From Spirulina major PCC 6313 (GTDB taxonomy: Bacteria > Cyanobacteriota > Cyanobacteriia > Cyanobacteriales > Spirulinaceae): a DNA stretch of 64,000 bases. The notes under the pieces are model-generated. The model saw nothing but the letters and a program-made list of their open reading frames with translations. It was not told the DNA's origin and did not search any database. Below, piece by piece: positions 45,754 through 55,383 of the stretch (position 1 is its first letter; the number at the start of each line of letters is the position of its first letter). The stretch covers positions 4,120,771-4,184,770 of the forward strand of contig NZ_KV878783.1 in NCBI RefSeq assembly GCF_001890765.1, in the 5' to 3' direction. The position numbers and the translations under genes were made by a program.

Positions 45754-46407
45754 ATGGCATCCCCACAAAAGATTAAACAGTACCTTGCCTATTGGGTTCA
45801 GCTTGGCAAGGGAATTGTGATTGGCGATCGCCCTCCGGTGTACTGCAAGACAGTGTTGGCGCAGGAAACCTACTGCAACGAATTTGAATCCCTTTGGCAA
45901 CAGGTCGAAGCCCGTCACGGCGAAGGATGCCACATCACCGGTACGGATCAGGAATTGGCAGAACTGTTTTCAGAACAATGGAATGTGACGGCCTGCTATC
46001 GGTGTGAACTCCTCGTTCCCCAAAAAGTACGGGGTATGCCTGCCACCACCTGTCCCTGTGCCGACCTCGACACCTGGCCCAACCTAGAGATTCCTAAACC
46101 CCGGCTTCCCCTCAGCAGCAATGGACATCTCGCCAAAATTCGCCACCGCCTCACCGGGCTGCCCCATCCGGTCAAGTCTTCCCAACCGTTACCCTATGAC
46201 CCAAGTCTGGCGGAAAGTGCGGGGGTGGACTGTGCGCTCAAGCTCCATCTGGCGAAAGCCCAAAAAGCGACCACAGCCCCAGGACAGCCTCAATTCCCTC
46301 AAGCGCATCGCAGCGATCGCCTCCCATCTGATCGGGTGATGCCGGCGGCCTTTCCCGCTGATCAGCCCGCCACCTCCGACTGTGATGAAGCAGAGGTGAG
46401 TTGTTGA
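45754..46407 (+). CDS. Conserved cyanobacterial protein, unknown function
   Basis: 217 residues from ATG 45754 (MASPQKIKQYLAYWVQLGKG) after AGAGGAGATT. Four Cys cluster in the middle (TACYRCELLVP, TTCPCADLDTWP), which might bind a metal. The C-terminal third is low-complexity and polar. No named family recognised. Its 3' end overlaps the convergent ctpA by 46 bp. Confidence 0.75.
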   Translation: MASPQKIKQYLAYWVQLGKGIVIGDRPPVYCKTVLAQETYCNEFESLWQQVEARHGEGCHITGTDQELAELFSEQWNVTACYRCELLVPQKVRGMPATTCPCADLDTWPNLEIPKPRLPLSSNGHLAKIRHRLTGLPHPVKSSQPLPYDPSLAESAGVDCALKLHLAKAQKATTAPGQPQFPQAHRSDRLPSDRVMPAAFPADQPATSDCDEAEVSC

Positions 46408-47615
46408 GCGAGGCGATCGATTGCCGTTTGATATTGCAAATCCCGCGCTGAGGCGATGTCCTGCCGCGTGATTGGGTCTTGAGACACAACATAATCCGGC
46501 AGGATGCCGAGGCGATGGATGTCATGGTGATTGGGGGTTTCGTATTTCGCCACCGTCACCGCTAGCCCAGAATCATCCGGGAGTTCAAACAGGGATTGGA
46601 TTAACCCTTTGCCAAAGGTGCGATCGCCGATCAGTTCTGCCCGACCATTATCCTGTAATGCCCCGGCTAAGATTTCGCTCGCGCTGGCAGTACCTTTATT
46701 CACCAGCACGACCAGGGGGGCGGTGGTGAGGGCATTATGGGCGGCAGTAAAACTGTCAAACATCCCTTGACGGTTGACGGTGTAGACAATGGTGGCATCA
46801 TTGAGCCACAGTCCTGCAATTTCAATCCCGGCCTGAAGGAGTCCCCCCGGATTATTGCGCAGGTCGAGGATATACCCTTCGGCTCCTTGGCGTTGGAGTC
46901 GGGCGAGGGCGTGTTCTAGCTCGCGGTAGGCGTTGGCGCTGAATTGCGAAAGACGGAGGTAGCCGATGGGGGTATCGAGAAGGCGGGTATCGAGTTCGGC
47001 CACCACTGGATTCAGGTCAATGCGATCGCGCACCACTTTAAACTCATACGCTGCCTCCGTATCCGGTCGCGCCACCTCCAGGGTGACAGCCGTTCCCCGT
47101 GGGCCCCGCATCAGATTCGCCGCCTCTTCGAGGGATAATTGTTCAGTGGGATGATGGTCAATGGCCAGAATGCGATCGCCCGCCAAAATCCCCGCTTGAT
47201 CCGCCGGCGAATCAGCGATCGGAGCCACCACCTCTAACTGATGGCTCGTGGGATTGAGATCAATCTGTAATCCCACCCCCGACAGCGACCCCGACGTACT
47301 CACCTGCAAGCTGCGATACTGCTCGGGCCGCAACAGCCGCGTAAAGGGATCATCCAACGTCCCCAGCATTTCCTCAATCGCCCCATAGGCCGCCTCACGA
47401 TCCGGCAGCGATCGCCGCAAATAATCCTGGCGCAGTCGCCACCAATTGTGATCATTAAACGTGTCATCTAAATAGGCTTGATTGACAATCCGCCATGCTT
47501 GCAAAAAAATCTTTTGATCCTCGGAAAACGCATGAGCCACCGGCATCACGCCCCAACTCACCAACCCGATCAGCAAACACAACGCAAAATTGACCCAAAA
47601 TTGACGGTTCTTCAT
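46362..47615 (-). CDS. ctpA: Carboxyl-terminal processing protease (S41)
   Basis: 417 residues. A signal peptide (FWVNFALCLLIGLVSWGVMP, cleaved near AHA) sends it to the lumen or periplasm. A PDZ domain is at about 95-185 (GVGLQIDLNPTSHQLEVVAP, AGILAGDRILAID). The Ser-Lys dyad is in NKGTASASEILAGAL and DRTFGKGLIQSLF. CtpA trims the C-terminal extension of precursor D1, whose gene psbA is 5 kb away. It is divergent from petBD, a known cyanobacterial arrangement. CtpB/C paralogs cannot be excluded. Confidence 0.9.
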   Translation of the reverse strand: MKNRQFWVNFALCLLIGLVSWGVMPVAHAFSEDQKIFLQAWRIVNQAYLDDTFNDHNWWRLRQDYLRRSLPDREAAYGAIEEMLGTLDDPFTRLLRPEQYRSLQVSTSGSLSGVGLQIDLNPTSHQLEVVAPIADSPADQAGILAGDRILAIDHHPTEQLSLEEAANLMRGPRGTAVTLEVARPDTEAAYEFKVVRDRIDLNPVVAELDTRLLDTPIGYLRLSQFSANAYRELEHALARLQRQGAEGYILDLRNNPGGLLQAGIEIAGLWLNDATIVYTVNRQGMFDSFTAAHNALTTAPLVVLVNKGTASASEILAGALQDNGRAELIGDRTFGKGLIQSLFELPDDSGLAVTVAKYETPNHHDIHRLGILPDYVVSQDPITRQDIASARDLQYQTAIDRLAQQLTSASSQSEVAG

Positions 47616-48009
47616 TAGTTAATAGTTGCCAAGCTGAGTTAACCCCCCAAAATGGGATGTGCGCCTCATCCCCCTAGGGCTACTTTTCGGTATTATAGTT
47701 CTTACGTGTCGGAGCACCATAACCCAAGTGACTCCACACACCGAACTCAATCGTCAGCATATTCGTCCAAGTCGCGGGCTGGCAGTTCGAGACGTTAAAC
47801 GGGCGCAAATGAAAGACACAGAATTTCCTCAAAAAGATTCGCCCTCTTCAGACGCGCCAACTCTCTAGTTCTCAACCAGGCCAACGTTTGGATTGAGTGA
47901 GACCCTCGTCTATTGTGGCTAGGATGACCATCCACCACCGTCGCCTGATTGTGTCACTAGAGAATCTGTCAACGCATTCCTTCATTACCCAGCACTGAAT
48001 TCAAGCTCC
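47616..48009. promoter_or_regulatory. Divergent ctpA-petB intergenic region
   Basis: About 390 bp without a convincing gene. A 69-codon frame at 47659-47868 has no family features or good ribosome site. Promoters for ctpA and petBD must lie here. ATTATAGTTCTTACG is AT-rich near 47692 and may be part of one. Confidence 0.45.
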
Positions 48010-48678
48010 ATGTTTACCAAACAAGTCACTGACTCCAAAGCATATCAATGGTTTCAGGAGCGTCTTGAGATCCAAGCCATCTCAGATGACATCAGCAGCA
48101 AATACGTCCCCCCCCATGTCAATATTTTCTATTGCCTGGGCGGTGTGACACTGGTCTGCTTCCTAATCCAATTTGCCACAGGCTTCGCCATGACCTTCTA
48201 TTACCGTCCCACGGTAACGGAAGCGTTCAACTCCGTTCAATACCTGATGACCGAAGTAAATTTCGGGTGGTTGATTCGTTCAGTCCATCGCTGGTCCGCC
48301 AGCATGATGGTGCTGATGATGATCCTCCACGTCTTCCGCGTCTACTTGACCGGTGGCTTCAAGCGTCCCCGTGAACTCACCTGGATCACGGGTGTTGTGA
48401 TGGCGGTGCTGACGGTGTCCTTCGGGGTAACCGGCTACTCTTTGCCGTGGGATCAAGTGGGCTACTGGGCGGTGAATATCGTCTCTGGTGTGCCGGCTGC
48501 GATTCCCGTCGTGGGCGATCAAATGGTTGAACTGATGCGCGGTGGCGTATCGGTGGGCCAAGCGACCCTCACTCGTTTCTACAGTCTCCACACCTTTGTG
48601 TTGCCGTGGATGATTGCTGTGTTCATGCTGGCTCACTTCTTGATGATCCGCAAACAAGGCATCTCTGGCCCCCTCTAA
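48010..48678 (+). CDS. petB: Cytochrome b6
   Basis: 222 residues, exact family length. Heme-binding His pairs lie in [20 protein letters not shown] and [22 protein letters not shown]-type heme c-n attachment is in [13 protein letters not shown] (Cys35). [20 protein letters not shown] is universal. It forms the quinol-oxidising core of b6f with PetD, encoded 85 bp downstream. Confidence 0.98.
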   Translation: MFTKQVTDSKAYQWFQERLEIQAISDDISSKYVPPHVNIFYCLGGVTLVCFLIQFATGFAMTFYYRPTVTEAFNSVQYLMTEVNFGWLIRSVHRWSASMMVLMMILHVFRVYLTGGFKRPRELTWITGVVMAVLTVSFGVTGYSLPWDQVGYWAVNIVSGVPAAIPVVGDQMVELMRGGVSVGQATLTRFYSLHTFVLPWMIAVFMLAHFLMIRKQGISGPL

Positions 48679-48763
48679 GGTGCGCCATCAAACCTGAGGC
48701 TGTTTCCATAGCTTGTTGACCGTTAGCACCGACTAACACTGAATAAGGAGAAATTACACTATT

Positions 48764-49246
48764 ATGTCCACGCTGAAAAAGCCTGACTTAAGTGATCCGA
48801 AGATGCTCGCAAAACTTGCGAATGGCATGGGTCACAACTATTACGGAGAACCGGCTTGGCCCAATGACCTGCTCTACACCTTCCCAATTGTGATCATGGG
48901 AACGATCGCCTTGATTGTGGGTCTGGCGGTGCTTGACCCGGCCATGGTGGGTGAACCGGCGAACCCCTTCGCGACTCCCCTGGAAATTCTGCCGGAATGG
49001 TATCTCTACCCCACGTTCCAAATTTTGCGCGTGGTTCCCAATAAACTGTTGGGGATTGTGGCTCAAGGGGCGATTCCCATGGGCTTGATGCTCGTGCCGT
49101 TCATTGAAAACGTGAATAAATTCCAAAACCCGTTCCGTCGCCCGGTGGCTACGGCGGTTTTCATGTTTGGAACGGTGGTGACCTTGTGGCTCGGCGCGGG
49201 TGCTCTGTTCCCCATTGACACCTCTTTGACCTTGGGCTTGTTCTAG
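48764..49246 (+). CDS. petD: Cytochrome b6f subunit IV
   Basis: 160 residues. [20 protein letters not shown] is the invariant start; [20 protein letters not shown] carries the PEWY loop at the Qo site; three membrane helices follow. It completes the cytochrome b core with PetB. AAGGAG precedes the ATG. Confidence 0.98.
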   Translation: MSTLKKPDLSDPKMLAKLANGMGHNYYGEPAWPNDLLYTFPIVIMGTIALIVGLAVLDPAMVGEPANPFATPLEILPEWYLYPTFQILRVVPNKLLGIVAQGAIPMGLMLVPFIENVNKFQNPFRRPVATAVFMFGTVVTLWLGAGALFPIDTSLTLGLF

Positions 49247-49272
49247 AGCTGCGTCACACTCCCTGGATTGGA

Positions 49273-49310
49273 ATCAAAAAGAACCCTGCGATCGCAGGGT
49301 TCTTTTTGAT
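49273..49310 (+). terminator. petBD terminator
   Basis: A perfect 38-bp palindrome is centred on the HIP1 octamer GCGATCGC. Arms are ATCAAAAAGAACCCTGCGA and complement; the T-run TTTTT follows the stem. It begins 27 bp after the petD stop. Confidence 0.88.
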
Positions 49311-49413
49311 CTCCCCTGATCCCGCGTGATCCCCCCTTGGTGATAGACTTTTCCTTGGCATCTGTTATGATACGTCGCCTAAATACGATTTAAAAATAAG
49401 AGGACTAGACTCT

Positions 49414-50451
49414 GTGGAAAGTACGCTTGGATTAGAAATTATTGAAGTTGTTGAACAAGCTGCCCTCGCCTCCGCGAAATGGATGGGGAAAGGGGAAAAG
49501 GACACCGCCGATGAAGTAGCTGTCGAAGCGATGCGGGAGCGGATGAACAAAATTCACATGCGGGGCCGCATCGTGATCGGGGAAGGTGAACGTGACGATG
49601 CCCCCATGCTCTACATCGGCGAAGAAGTGGGGATTTGCACCCAAGAAAACGCCGCTGCGTTCTGCAATATGGAAGAACTAGTCGAGATCGATATTGCGGT
49701 TGATCCCTGTGAAGGTACTAACCTCGTTGCTTACGGTCAACCGGGTTCGATGGCGGTGCTGGCTATTTCCGAAAAAGGTGGGCTGTTTGCAGCACCTGAC
49801 TTCTACATGAAGAAATTGGCAGCTCCTCCGGCGGCCAAAAACCACGTTGACATCAACAAAACGGCCACCCAAAACCTGCAAATTTTGTCGGAATGTCTCG
49901 ATCGCTCCATTGAAGAATTGGTGGTGGTGGTGATGGATCGGTCTCGCCACAAAGACCTGATCGCTGAAATCCGCACTGCTGGGGCACGGGTGCGCTTAAT
50001 TAGTGATGGTGACGTTTCGGCGGCGCTGTCCTGTGCGTTTGCTGGGACGAACATTCACGCTCTGATGGGGATTGGGGCGGCTCCCGAAGGGGTGATTTCG
50101 GCGGCGGCAATGCGCTGCTTGGGTGGTCACTTCCAAGGTCAACTGATCTACGATCCCGAAGTGGTGAAAACCGGTCTGATCGGTGAAAGCAAAGAAGGCA
50201 ATATTGCTCGCCTCAACAGTATGGGTATCACGGACATTGACCGGGTGTATGATGCGCAGGAACTGGCGTGCGGTGAGACGGTGTTGTTTGCTGCTTGTGG
50301 GATTACCCCTGGTACGTTGATGGATGGTGTGCGTTTGTTCCATGGTGGCGCTCGCACCCAAAGCTTGGTCATTTCGAGCCAATCTAAAACGGCTCGTTTT
50401 GTGGATACGGTGCATATGTTCGACCAACCCAAATACATCCAATTGCGCTAG
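49414..50451 (+). CDS. glpX: Fructose-1,6-/sedoheptulose-1,7-bisphosphatase, class II
   Basis: 345 residues from GTG 49414 ([20 protein letters not shown]). The GlpX metal and substrate signatures are [40 protein letters not shown] and [20 protein letters not shown]. In cyanobacteria this dual enzyme (F/SBPase) dephosphorylates both Calvin-cycle bisphosphates. Promoter and leader lie in the 170 bp after petD. Confidence 0.96.
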   Translation: MESTLGLEIIEVVEQAALASAKWMGKGEKDTADEVAVEAMRERMNKIHMRGRIVIGEGERDDAPMLYIGEEVGICTQENAAAFCNMEELVEIDIAVDPCEGTNLVAYGQPGSMAVLAISEKGGLFAAPDFYMKKLAAPPAAKNHVDINKTATQNLQILSECLDRSIEELVVVVMDRSRHKDLIAEIRTAGARVRLISDGDVSAALSCAFAGTNIHALMGIGAAPEGVISAAAMRCLGGHFQGQLIYDPEVVKTGLIGESKEGNIARLNSMGITDIDRVYDAQELACGETVLFAACGITPGTLMDGVRLFHGGARTQSLVISSQSKTARFVDTVHMFDQPKYIQLR

Positions 50452-50483
50452 GGTTGATGCCTAGTTGCCCGGTTTAACGGGCT

Positions 50484-50529
50484 AAACTCCCTCGATGTCT
50501 GGTGCTATGACCGGATCGAGGGAGTTTTT
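50484..50529 (+). terminator. glpX terminator
   Basis: A 13-bp stem AAACTCCCTCGAT / ATCGAGGGAGTTT with an 18-nt loop ends in TTTTT, 33 bp after the stop. Confidence 0.85.
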
Positions 50530-50669
50530 GATGGCGCGATCGCGCTCCAGCCTACAACGGGCCAGGGTGTAAATTTTTTGTTAAATCTTATTACTGACAA
50601 TCATGGCCCTGGAGGGAAATGTCCAACAATAGGCAGGTAATGTAACAGAGCGTTTAACACTAAATTTTT

Positions 50670-51956
50670 ATGAACATTGCAGTGGTTGGCTTAAGCCACA
50701 AGACCGCACCCGTGGAAGTGCGTGAAAAGCTCAGTATTCCTGAATCGGAAATTGAGGCTGCGATCGCCCACCTCAAAACCTATCCGCACATTGAAGAAGT
50801 GGCGATCCTCAGCACCTGTAACCGCTTAGAGATCTACTTTGTCGCGACGGAAAGTGAACCCGGTGTCGTCGAAATCACGCAATTTCTCTCGGAAAAAAGT
50901 GGATTGCCGCTCCTGCAACTGCGCCGCCACCTGTTCACCCTGCTCCATCAAGATGCGTTGCGCCACCTGATGCGCGTTGCCGCCGGGCTGGATAGCTTGG
51001 TGCTGGGTGAAGGGCAAATTCTCGCCCAAGTGAAAACCACCCATAAGCAAGCGCAGAAATATAAAGGGATTGGCCGCCTCCTCGATCGCCTCTTTAAACA
51101 AGCGATCACGGCGGGCAAGCGGGTGCGCACGGAAACCAACATCGGCACGGGGGCGGTGTCGATCTCCTCAGCGGCGGTGGAATTGGTGCAGATCAAGCGG
51201 GATGACCTCGATCACTGCAAGATTGCGATCATCGGAGCAGGCAAGATGTCGCAACTCTTGGTGAAACACCTCTCCTCAAAAGGGGTGCAGGAAATCACTG
51301 TGGTTAATCGGTCGCTAAAGCGATCGCAAGACCTCGCCAAGCAATTTCCGGATGTGTCCTTGGTGTTGCGACCCTTGGATGAAATGCTCGATGCGATCGC
51401 CGCTTCTGACATCACCTTCACCAGCACCGGAGCCACCGAACCCATCGTCGATCGCGCCAAACTGAGCAGCGTCCTCACCCCCAACCAACCTTTGATGCTC
51501 GTGGACATTTCCGTCCCGCTCAACGTTCACCAGGACGTGGAAGAACTCCCCCACGTACAAAACTTCAACGTTGACGATCTCAAAGCCGTTGTCGCCCAAA
51601 ACACCGCCCAACGCCGCCAAATGGCCCAAGAAGCCGAAACCCTCCTCGAAGAAGAAGTGGCCGCCTACGAAGTGTGGCGACGCTCCCTCGAAACCGTCCC
51701 CACGATCAACTCCCTGCGGCACAAAATCGAAGGCATCCGCGAGCAAGAACTCGAAAAAGCCCTCTCCCGCCTGGGGGTTGAATTTGCCGACAAGCACCAA
51801 GAGGTGATCGAAGCCCTCACGCGGGGCATCGTCAATAAAATCCTCCATGAACCCATGGTGCAACTGCGGGCCCAGCAAGACATTGAAGCTCGCCGCAAAG
51901 CCGTGCAATCCCTCCATCTCCTGTTTAATCTCGATTCCAGCGAACAATATTCGTAA
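50670..51956 (+). CDS. hemA: Glutamyl-tRNA reductase
   Basis: 428 residues. It reduces glutamyl-tRNA to glutamate-1-semialdehyde, the committed step to heme and chlorophyll. The catalytic Cys lies in [31 protein letters not shown] is invariant; the NADPH site is [20 protein letters not shown]. The C-terminal dimerisation helices end in [16 protein letters not shown]. Confidence 0.97.
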   Translation: MNIAVVGLSHKTAPVEVREKLSIPESEIEAAIAHLKTYPHIEEVAILSTCNRLEIYFVATESEPGVVEITQFLSEKSGLPLLQLRRHLFTLLHQDALRHLMRVAAGLDSLVLGEGQILAQVKTTHKQAQKYKGIGRLLDRLFKQAITAGKRVRTETNIGTGAVSISSAAVELVQIKRDDLDHCKIAIIGAGKMSQLLVKHLSSKGVQEITVVNRSLKRSQDLAKQFPDVSLVLRPLDEMLDAIAASDITFTSTGATEPIVDRAKLSSVLTPNQPLMLVDISVPLNVHQDVEELPHVQNFNVDDLKAVVAQNTAQRRQMAQEAETLLEEEVAAYEVWRRSLETVPTINSLRHKIEGIREQELEKALSRLGVEFADKHQEVIEALTRGIVNKILHEPMVQLRAQQDIEARRKAVQSLHLLFNLDSSEQYS

Positions 51957-52052
51957 CCTGGACTTGTTCGACCGTTCTGCCTGGTTTTCGTGACTCTGCA
52001 AGGGGTGCGATCGCCGGGCAGGATGCTGATTACTGTTCTTCACCTCCCAACT

Positions 52053-52394
52053 ATGAGCGACACCATTTTTGGCAAAATCATTCGCCGTGAAATTCCCGCC
52101 GATATCGTTTACGAAGACGATCTTTGTCTTGCCTTCAACGACATCAGCCCCCAAGCCCCCACCCATATTTTGGTCATCCCCAAAAAAAACATTCCCCGCC
52201 TCTCCGACTCCCACAGCGAAGATCACGCCATTCTCGGTCACCTGCTTTGCATGGTGCGCCAAATTGCCGCCAACGCCGGCCTAAGCAACGGCTATCGCGT
52301 CGTGATTAACAACGGCCAAGATGGCGGGCAAACCGTAGACCATCTCCATCTCCACATCTTGGGCGGTCGCGCCATGGCCTGGCCCCCCGGTTGA
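52053..52394 (+). CDS. HIT-family (HinT-like) nucleotide hydrolase
   Basis: 113 residues from ATG 52053 ([20 protein letters not shown]). The histidine triad is [14 protein letters not shown]. HinT enzymes cleave nucleoside phosphoramidates and acyl-AMPs in the cytosol. An upstream in-frame start would add 21 residues that do not fit the family. Confidence 0.93.
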   Translation: MSDTIFGKIIRREIPADIVYEDDLCLAFNDISPQAPTHILVIPKKNIPRLSDSHSEDHAILGHLLCMVRQIAANAGLSNGYRVVINNGQDGGQTVDHLHLHILGGRAMAWPPG

Positions 52395-52418
52395 TTTCTG
52401 AGAATCTCCGGCGATCCC

Positions 52419-52447
52419 TTTACAATTCGCAATGATTTCTTTATAAT
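52419..52447 (+). promoter_or_regulatory. psbA promoter
   Basis: TTTACA (52419-52424) and TATAAT (52442-52447) are 17 bp apart, a near-consensus sigma-70 pair. It predicts a leader of about 58 nt. Light-regulated psbA2-type genes carry the same kind of promoter. Confidence 0.8.
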
Positions 52448-52512
52448 GGGCGGTAGGTTATCCACATTATTTTCCGGATACCCGTAAATTTCAGTTAAGC
52501 AATAATCTGAAT

Positions 52513-53595
52513 ATGACAACTACAGTTCAAACCCAACAAGGCGGTTCCGTTTGGGAACGCTTTTGCCAATGGGTCACCAGCACCAACAACCGCCTCTACG
52601 TGGGCTGGTTTGGTGTCTTGATGATCCCCACCCTCTTGACCGCCACCACCTGCTTCATCATCGCCTTCATCGCTGCTCCCCCCGTGGACATCGACGGCAT
52701 CCGTGAACCCGTGGCCGGTTCTCTCCTCTACGGCAACAACATCATCTCCGGTGCTGTTGTGCCTTCCTCAAACGCTATCGGTTTGCACTTCTACCCGATC
52801 TGGGAAGCTGCTTCCCTCGATGAGTGGCTGTACAACGGTGGCCCTTACCAACTGGTGATTTTCCACTTCCTGATCGGCATCTTCTGCTACATGGGTCGTC
52901 AGTGGGAACTCAGCTACCGCCTCGGTATGCGTCCTTGGATTTGTGTTGCATACTCTGCACCCGTCTCCGCCGCTTCCGCAGTGTTCCTCATCTACCCCAT
53001 GGGTCAAGGGTCCTTCTCCGACGGCATGCCCCTCGGAATCTCCGGAACCTTTAACTTCATGCTCGTGTTCCAAGCCGAGCACAACATCCTGATGCACCCC
53101 TTCCACATGCTCGGTGTGGCTGGTGTCTTCGGTGGTGCTTTGTTCTCCGCCATGCACGGTTCCTTGGTGACTTCCTCCCTAGTGCGGGAAACCACCGAAA
53201 TCGAAAGCCAAAACTACGGCTACAAATTCGGACAAGAAGAAGAAACCTACAACATCGTTGCAGCCCACGGCTACTTCGGTCGTCTCATCTTCCAATACGC
53301 TTCCTTCAACAACTCCCGCGCTCTGCACTTCTTTTTAGGTGCATGGCCCGTGATTGGGATTTGGTTCACCGCCTTGGGTGTGTCCACGATGGCATTCAAC
53401 CTGAACGGGTTCAACTTCAACCAATCGGTGCTCGATAGCCAAGGTCGCGTCATCAATACCTGGGCGGACATCCTGAACCGCGCTAACCTCGGTTTTGAAG
53501 TGATGCACGAACGCAATGCCCACAACTTCCCCTTAGATTTGGCTTCTGCTGAGTCTGCGCCTGTGGCTTTGACCGCTCCTGCGATTAACGGTTAA
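52513..53595 (+). CDS. psbA: Photosystem II D1 protein
   Basis: 360 residues. This is the PSII reaction-centre subunit that binds P680, the Mn cluster and QB. Landmarks: [41 protein letters not shown]170 region [21 protein letters not shown]215/H272 helices and the C-terminal extension after [14 protein letters not shown], which CtpA removes. Residue 130 is Gln (CYMGRQWEL), the form typical of low-light D1 isoforms. Confidence 0.98.
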   Translation: MTTTVQTQQGGSVWERFCQWVTSTNNRLYVGWFGVLMIPTLLTATTCFIIAFIAAPPVDIDGIREPVAGSLLYGNNIISGAVVPSSNAIGLHFYPIWEAASLDEWLYNGGPYQLVIFHFLIGIFCYMGRQWELSYRLGMRPWICVAYSAPVSAASAVFLIYPMGQGSFSDGMPLGISGTFNFMLVFQAEHNILMHPFHMLGVAGVFGGALFSAMHGSLVTSSLVRETTEIESQNYGYKFGQEEETYNIVAAHGYFGRLIFQYASFNNSRALHFFLGAWPVIGIWFTALGVSTMAFNLNGFNFNQSVLDSQGRVINTWADILNRANLGFEVMHERNAHNFPLDLASAESAPVALTAPAING

Positions 53596-53630
53596 TTGAC
53601 ACGCTCTTGAGCTAGGTTGAATAACTGAAT

Positions 53631-53662
53631 CAGAAAGCCCCCTCAGTTGAGGGGGCTTTCTG
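53631..53662 (+). terminator. psbA terminator
   Basis: A perfect 15-bp stem CAGAAAGCCCCCTCA / TGAGGGGGCTTTCTG with a 2-nt loop begins 36 bp after the stop. Confidence 0.85.
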
Positions 53663-53719
53663 CTGTTTTAGAAAAATCTAGCCTTCAAAATCTTGAAGTT
53701 CGGTTTTGGTTTCTGTTGA

Positions 53720-53956
53720 CGCATTTTTAAGGGACAACGATATGCCCAGATCGCACAAGATTATGGCTGCACCCCTGGCCATGTGAAAGATACCAGTTAC
53801 AAACTGTGGCGATTACTGCCCGATGTCTTGGATGAACCGATTCATAAAACCAATTTAATCGCGACCCTGGAACGATTGGACTTGGATACGGCCGATGCGC
53901 GATCGCCCGATTTGTATCCCAATGCGATCGCGCCCTCGTTCGACATATCCCATTAA
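53720..53956 (+). pseudogene. vMAP-type HTH domain fragment
   Basis: One open stretch reads IFKGQRYAQIAQDYGCTPGH, then VKDTSYKLWRLLPDVLDEPI and TNLIATLERL. It matches the N-terminal HTH of vWA-MoxR-associated/NB-ARC-type proteins of cyanobacteria (xYxEIAxxxGxTxGHVKDxSYxLWxxLS). A TGA precedes it without a start, and TAA at 53954-53956 ends it before any effector domain. It is a remnant. Confidence 0.6.
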
Positions 53957-54125
53957 ATGGGGCATGATCGCCGCTTGAAGTCTTTAATCAGCGCGGGCAT
54001 AATGCGCTCAATGGCGAGCCTGGCACCAAAGAGGTTACGCGCCACCGGCCCCAGTTGCAGGGCAGCAGCTCCCCCCATGATGAACAGGTTGCAGCCTGGC
54101 CAGCGCAGTTGATCATCCAAAACGG

Positions 54126-55383
54126 TTGACTTACTCCCCCGTTTAGAAAACGGGGGATTCTGGGATCAAACAGCAATAGCAGGCAACGCCTGTCTGACAT
54201 CACCTAACCCAATGGCTGAAGCCCCAGCCACTTTAATATTCATCGCCGCATTCTCATCCCGGTCATTCTCTGCCGAGCAACTGGGACACCGCCAATGGCG
54301 AGTCTCTAAATCCAGATGCTCCAAAATATGACCACAACTTGAACAGGCCTTGCTCGAAGGGAACCAGCGGTCAACATAGACCACCCGCTTCCCCTTCTTC
54401 GTCGCCACCCACTCCAGGATTTGCAGAAACTCCCGAAACGCCAAATCACTCACCTTACGCCCCCAGAGCCGCTGCATCGCCTTGAGGTTCAAGGTTTCAA
54501 AACACAGCACATCAAACTGATTCGTCAGTTGATGGGCTAACTTCCAAAACCAGTCCCGCCGTCGATGGGCAATATCTTCATGCTTGCGGGCTAAGTTTAA
54601 TCGGGCACGTTCCCGATTCGCTGAACCCTTTTGCTTACGGGACAACTCTCGACTCGCTTTGCGAACTGCATTGAGTGACTGCTTGAAGAACAAGGGTGCA
54701 TCAATCTTGAATCCCTCAGAACAGGTCAGAAACGTCTTGAGTCCAAAATCAAAACCAGCAATGTTACCTGTCTCGGTTTTGACTTGGGGTTCTGACAGGG
54801 TATCTACCGTGACAATCATGAACAGTTCTCCCAAGGGAGTTCGTTTAATCGTCACGGTCTTGACCTTGCCCTCAATGGGGCGAGAGTTCCAATATTGATA
54901 GACTTTGTTCCCAATCCTGACCCGGTTGCCACCGAGGAATTTGTACCCAGCTTGCTTGAGGGTGAAGGATTTGTATTTTCGGGTTTTCTTGAAGTTGGGC
55001 GGTCGAACGCTTCTATCTTTGTGTTTGAAGAACAGTTGATAGGCTTTCTCAATTCGTTGGCAGATATCCTGTACGGCTTGAGAACCCACCTGCAACCACC
55101 AGGGGTTCCGTTTCCGAAGCTTGGCGATGTGTTTTTGTAGTCGGGCGCAGTTCAAGTGCTTGCCCCACATTCGGTAGTACCGTTTGTGGAGGGCAACACA
55201 ATGGTTGTAGATACGCCCTGCGGCATTGATTGTCCGCTTGAGGTATCTATTCCGCTTATGCTGGTAGAGCTTGAACTTGAGCGTTTTCATGGTTGCTATG
55301 ATACCTCGGTATCACGGCTGAATAAATTCAGCCCTTCGCTTATATCCCCCGTTTGGAAAACGGGGGCTTTACGCTTTACATTC
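54126..55383 (-). mobile_element. IS608-like TnpB-only element, copy 4
   Basis: 1,258 bp on the minus strand, between TTAC (55384-55387 as GTAA) and TCAA (54126-54129 as TTGA). Both hairpins are intact. It is inserted in the FAD-protein gene. Confidence 0.93.
54166..55290 (-). CDS. tnpB: TnpB, RNA-guided nuclease of IS200/IS605 element (copy 4)
   Basis: 374 residues with Asp181, Glu265, the DRDENAA end and the zinc finger present. Small differences from copy 1 include KACSSCG for KTCSSCG, CSAEND for CSTEND and HQLTNQF for HRLTNQF. It carries the HKDRSVRPPNF variant of copy 1. Confidence 0.95.
   Translation of the reverse strand: MKTLKFKLYQHKRNRYLKRTINAAGRIYNHCVALHKRYYRMWGKHLNCARLQKHIAKLRKRNPWWLQVGSQAVQDICQRIEKAYQLFFKHKDRSVRPPNFKKTRKYKSFTLKQAGYKFLGGNRVRIGNKVYQYWNSRPIEGKVKTVTIKRTPLGELFMIVTVDTLSEPQVKTETGNIAGFDFGLKTFLTCSEGFKIDAPLFFKQSLNAVRKASRELSRKQKGSANRERARLNLARKHEDIAHRRRDWFWKLAHQLTNQFDVLCFETLNLKAMQRLWGRKVSDLAFREFLQILEWVATKKGKRVVYVDRWFPSSKACSSCGHILEHLDLETRHWRCPSCSAENDRDENAAMNIKVAGASAIGLGDVRQALPAIAV

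Noticed and set aside
47659-47868. 69-codon gene upstream of petB
   Set aside because: No family features or good ribosome site; it lies in the expected promoter and leader region.
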